From Anaerolineae bacterium (GTDB lineage Bacteria; Chloroflexota; Anaerolineae; SSC4; Amarolineaceae): a stretch of DNA of 10,507 nucleotides. Below are positions 8,292 to 10,507 of the stretch, in pieces. A program made the translations under genes and the position numbers. Location: NCBI GenBank assembly GCA_013693795.1, contig CP059258.1, forward strand, positions 4,527,406 through 4,537,912, read 5' to 3'. The first letter of the stretch is position 1. Every line of letters begins with the position of its first letter. The notes beneath the pieces are model-generated. The model saw only the letters and a program-made list of their open reading frames with translations. It searched no databases and was not told where the DNA came from.

Positions 8292-8984
8292 TCGAACGCA
8301 CCTCGCACCCGCGTGGCTTGGGTGGCTTGGCAGCCTGCTGGTCTGTGGTTCCTTGCTGATTTTACCTTGGGCCACCGTGGCGCCAACCGGTACCTTTCAG
8401 CGCAATGCCGAATGGCTAACCCAGAACACGGACCTTCTCGATCAATTACGGGAAGTGCCGGCATTACAGCCATTGCTGGCTTCAATCCGCTCGGATCGGT
8501 CGACGCCATTCGCCAGACCCTGTCTAGTCCAGAGACTCAAGAATTCCTTACGTTGGTCGAACAGGGTGACACACTTTCAGCATGGGCCTTGTTACGCCTG
8601 GCGTGGCCTGTTAGCCCGCTGTTGTCGCTGGCCATCGTGATGAACCTGCTGGCGGCCATCATCAGCCTGGCCGCCAGCCTTCTGACGCTCTCGTCCGCGC
8701 CGAATTCGGGACGCATCTTGGGTATGGCCAGCGGCGTGCTGGCAGTAGCTGGCCTAACCGCGCTCGTGGTTCGCATACCCATCATCGATACTATCGGAAA
8801 CACCGACAATTTCCTGATCCGTATTATTGCTGTCATGGGTGGGGTGCAGGTGGCGTCGGGTGGGTGGTGGATGGTTTTGGGATGCGTGCTCCTGACTGGC
8901 ACAGCAGCATGGTACACACTGCTTGGGCGACCTACCGCTGCCGACGATTCCATCAACTCGTACTGGAACCAATACACTACGTAA
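8215..8984 (+). CDS. Five-helix membrane protein, tandem paralogue of the 7546 gene (frame-broken)
   Basis: ATG 8215 is preceded by AGGGGA (8206-8211). The five helices are VIVFAVLFLGSLAGMIL, WLGSLLVCGSLLILPWA, LLSLAIVMNLLAAIISLAAS, MASGVLAVAGLTALVV and WWMVLGCVLLTGTAAW. The loop after helix 2 (TQNTDLLDQLREVPALQPLL) is probably extracytoplasmic and predicted helical. A -1 change near 8485-8500 moves from frame 1 to frame 3 (VDAIRQTLSSPETQEFL), and the gene ends at TAA 8982-8984. Reconstructed length is about 256 residues. Segments align in order with the preceding gene, for example GVLAVAGLTALVVRIPIIDTIG with TLMLSTGLVALIALAISLPD. Function is unknown. The next gene starts 18 bases on. Confidence 0.7.
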
Positions 8985-9002
8985 AACAGTGAGGCCAGAC
9001 CA

Positions 9003-9479
9003 ATGAGCAATTATTACGACTTCGACGACAACCCGCCCCGGCGCGGTTTTGGGTCAGGCATCCCCGGCCCTCTGCGCCGCACTGATTGTATCAGTAGGGC
9101 TGTTGATCCTCAACGGGGTTACGTTTCTGACGGCCGGCACGGGCGCAGCCCTCTCGATACCACTACTGGGCTTGGTCTATCTGGGCTGTGGCATTCTGGC
9201 TGCCAAATTGGATGGGGAAGCCAGTGTAAGTCGTGCACCTGTCACTGCCGGTGCAATGGGTGGCGCGGCGCTGTGGGTGATCTCGTTTTTGACCAACCTC
9301 CTGCTGACACTCCTGTTGGGCGCACCGAGCTTGGGAATTAGTCTGCTGGTCGGAATACCTTACCTCTGCCTGTGCAGTCCGGTTGAATTGTTGCTGGGTG
9401 GCATCTTGGGCCCTTCGGCGGAACCATCTATGGTCTGTTCAGCAGGCGGCGCGACCCGACGTCTAGCGATGGTTGGTGA
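9003..9479 (+). CDS. Small four-helix membrane protein (frame-broken)
   Basis: ATG 9003 follows GAGG (8991-8994) at 8 bases. Reconstructed length is about 158 residues. A short polar N-terminus (MSNYYDFDDNPPRRGFG) passes through a +1 change at TTTTGGG (about 9045-9053) into frame 1. The helices ALCAALIVSVGLLILNGV, IPLLGLVYLGCGILAA, AALWVISFLTNLLLTLLL and LLVGIPYLCLCSPVELLL follow. A further change at GGGCCC (9408-9413) leads to the natural-looking tail GPFGGTIYGLFSRRRDPTSS with TGA 9477-9479. Reading straight on in frame 1 to 9585 gives a polar, atypical tail and is probably wrong. The basic RRR after the last helix suggests a cytosolic C-terminus. Gly/Ala-rich helices resemble small scaffold or TIGR-like membrane proteins, but I recognise no family. 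It is probably co-transcribed with the two genes upstream. Confidence 0.65.
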
Positions 9480-9636
9480 ATCACAGAATCAATATAACTA
9501 TATTCAAAGGCCCGTGCAACCCAACTGCGAAGGAGACGCCCTCGTATTAGCAACAAAAAACACAAGGCCCAGAAATCGGTTCTGATCTCATTCGTGCCTG
9601 GTCCGTGCAACATTATCGTTACGTCGAGGAGGCTTG

Positions 9637-9703
9637 GAGCCTATCCGAATAACCCGGCGCACACGCCAGAATGCCGCCATTTAGCGGTTATTCGGATAGG
9701 CTC
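9637..9703. mobile_element. MITE-like 67-bp element with 18-bp perfect inverted repeats
   Basis: GAGCCTATCCGAATAACC (9637-9654) is exactly matched by its reverse complement at 9686-9703, with 31 bases between. A small inner stem (CCGC 9674-9677 with GCGG 9684-9687) lies inside. Ends beginning GAGCCT resemble terminal repeats of IS5-family (IS1031-like) elements as I recall them, and the size suits a minimal non-coding derivative. Flanks are TTG on the left and TTA on the right, so a target duplication is not clear. It could instead be a folding intergenic repeat or a transcription stop for the upstream operon. Confidence 0.5.
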
Positions 9704-9740
9704 TTAACTAACAAATCCGACAACTACTCAGGTTGGCGCG

Positions 9741-9837
9741 AGAAACCGGGTTTTTGTCTCGCAGACCAGGAACATGGCGCGATGAAAGGCCGTTGCACAG
9801 ACAAAAACCATACTCACACGAGAAAAACCCGGTTTCT
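9741..9837. repeat. 15-bp inverted repeat pair, AGAAACCGGGTTTTT type
   Basis: AGAAACCGGGTTTTT (9741-9755) and its exact reverse complement (9823-9837) are 67 bases apart. The left copy is itself nested in a palindrome, GCGAGA (9738-9743) with TCTCGC (9757-9762). Similar AGAAACC/GGTTT palindromes are dispersed intergenic repeats in some Chloroflexota and cyanobacteria, as I recall. There is no coding capacity between the arms. Confidence 0.5.
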
Positions 9838-9916
9838 GAACGGCTGGCTGAGCAGTCACCAAATCCGATCATACAGCACTACTATGGTTGGGGAGAATAT
9901 AACCTGGTGCATCACC

Positions 9917-10507
9917 ATGCTCGATAGACGAATCTCAGCAAAACCCCGTATTGTGTTTGTCATTTCTTTCATCCTCTGCGCCCTTGGCGCGATACCCTTA
10001 CGCCCCTCCCGCCGCCTCCGCCCAACCCACCTACCCCTGGTCATCCTCAGCCCAGGCCACGGCTGGGCGGCCAGCACGGGCGGCCCCATCGATAGCGGCG
10101 CCGTACGCGGCGACCTGATCGAAAAGGACATCAACCTTGACGTCGCCCGCCTGGCGCGTACCCGCCTGGCACGCTGCCCCGTGAACGTTGTCCTGACTCG
10201 TACCGCCGACGATGCCAGCCATACCCTCGAAGACGTCGACGAGATCGTGAACTTCTACCAACCGGCGTTGGGCGTGTCGATCCACAGTAATGGGAGCGAG
10301 AACCCAGCCGCCAGCGGTACCGAGGCCTGGTACACCGTGAATGGCCTCAGTGGCGACGACAGCCAAAGCCAACGCCTGGCCACACTCCTCGCCGATCAGG
10401 TCGCCGCCGATCTGGCGCTGACCAACCAGGGCAGCAAACCGGAAACGGACAACCGCCTCGGCGGTCTCTACATCCACTGGTGGCAGGCGCCATCGGCGCT
10501 CATCGGC
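9917..10507 (+). CDS. N-acetylmuramoyl-L-alanine amidase (Amidase_3), 3'-truncated by window
   Basis: This secreted zinc amidase cleaves the bond between N-acetylmuramic acid and L-alanine in peptidoglycan. Zinc-ligand motifs of the Amidase_3 family appear in order: VILSPGHGW (His), GAVRGDLIEKDINL (Glu) and VSIHSNG (His), with VVLTRTADD between the second and third, as usual. The gene runs off the window after HWWQAPSALIG, just before the expected catalytic Glu. The N-terminus (ISAKPRIVFVISFILCALGAI) is a basic then hydrophobic signal sequence. ATG 9917 is chosen for that pattern, although ATG 9884 is also in frame and no good ribosome binding site precedes either. About 9990-10035 the current frame is Arg/Pro-rich, whereas a neighbouring frame reads APPAASAQPTYP, a likelier signal-peptide end, so two small compensating indels are possible. 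Composition is GC-rich. Confidence 0.85.
   Translation, partial: MLDRRISAKPRIVFVISFILCALGAIPLRPSRRLRPTHLPLVILSPGHGWAASTGGPIDSGAVRGDLIEKDINLDVARLARTRLARCPVNVVLTRTADDASHTLEDVDEIVNFYQPALGVSIHSNGSENPAASGTEAWYTVNGLSGDDSQSQRLATLLADQVAADLALTNQGSKPETDNRLGGLYIHWWQAPSALIG

Larger units (their letters stand above)
9480..9916 (+). other. Non-coding interval with two inverted-repeat elements
   Basis: I see no convincing gene in these 437 bases. They hold the 67-bp hairpin element at 9637-9703 and the inverted-repeat pair at 9741-9837. The short ORF from 9733 is made largely of the repeat sequence. TATAAC at 9898-9903 could be a -10 box for the amidase gene but sits very close to its ATG and has no clear -35 box. 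The stretch 9480-9636 has no feature I can name. Confidence 0.5.

Noticed and set aside
9480-9916. Possible CRISPR array or tRNA in the long gap
   Set aside because: There are only inverted repeats, with no regularly spaced direct repeats and no cloverleaf or conserved T-loop sequence.
9733-9927. 64-residue + strand ORF between the repeats and the amidase
   Set aside because: It is built largely from the two repeat arms and has low-complexity polar content with no ribosome binding site.
10031-10477. 148-residue ORF on the minus strand
   Set aside because: It is exactly opposite the amidase domain, whose zinc motifs are unmistakable; long antisense ORFs are expected in GC-rich genes.

Overview
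The window looks like chromosomal DNA of a Chloroflexota-type bacterium. This is a moderate-confidence inference. It rests on the GC-rich flanking genes, the Pro/Thr-rich 'TPQPTHTATPQPP' stalk on a surface vWA protein, and AGAAACCGGGTTT-type palindromes in the intergenic DNA. Every dense region is coded on the + strand.

Layout. (1) 1-777: 3' part of a metallophosphoesterase (GDG, GNHD, GHTH and NPGSVGQPR motifs). (2) 824-7406: a tightly packed, visibly more AT-rich block of five genes. These encode a membrane-anchored vWA protein with a Pro/Thr stalk (824-3196), an unrecognised soluble protein (3230-4391), a small protein ending in a winged-helix-like segment (4388-5046), a P-loop STAND/AAA-like ATPase with a long acidic insert and two C-terminal membrane helices (5132-6715, perhaps starting at 5043), and a five-helix membrane protein (6768-7406). 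Stop/start overlaps, short gaps and GGAGG/GGGGAG ribosome binding sites indicate one operon. (3) 7407-7545: a gap with a perfect 8-bp hairpin. (4) 7546-9479: a GC-rich trio of membrane proteins, the first two apparently tandem paralogues. (5) 9480-9916: non-coding DNA with a 67-bp MITE-like element (18-bp perfect inverted repeat) and a second 15-bp inverted repeat. (6) 9917-end: the 5' part of a secreted N-acetylmuramoyl-L-alanine amidase.

A dominant feature is that nearly every gene is broken by single-base frame changes, about fifteen well-supported ones. Protein-like sequence continues in another frame on both sides, and several breaks sit in or beside homopolymer runs. They fall alike in housekeeping-type and accessory genes, so I infer indel errors in the source assembly rather than gene decay. 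Genes are therefore described here as reconstructed across the breaks, and gene boundaries from an automatic caller would be misleading.

The candidate undescribed system is the 824-7406 cassette: an extracytoplasmic vWA/beta-sandwich sensor with a cytosolic tail, one soluble protein of unknown fold, a P-loop-less winged-helix-like partner, a membrane-tethered signalling-type ATPase and a polytopic membrane protein. A surface-ligand-to-ATPase signalling or conflict module fits this set, but no catalytic effector domain was recognised and the role is inference.
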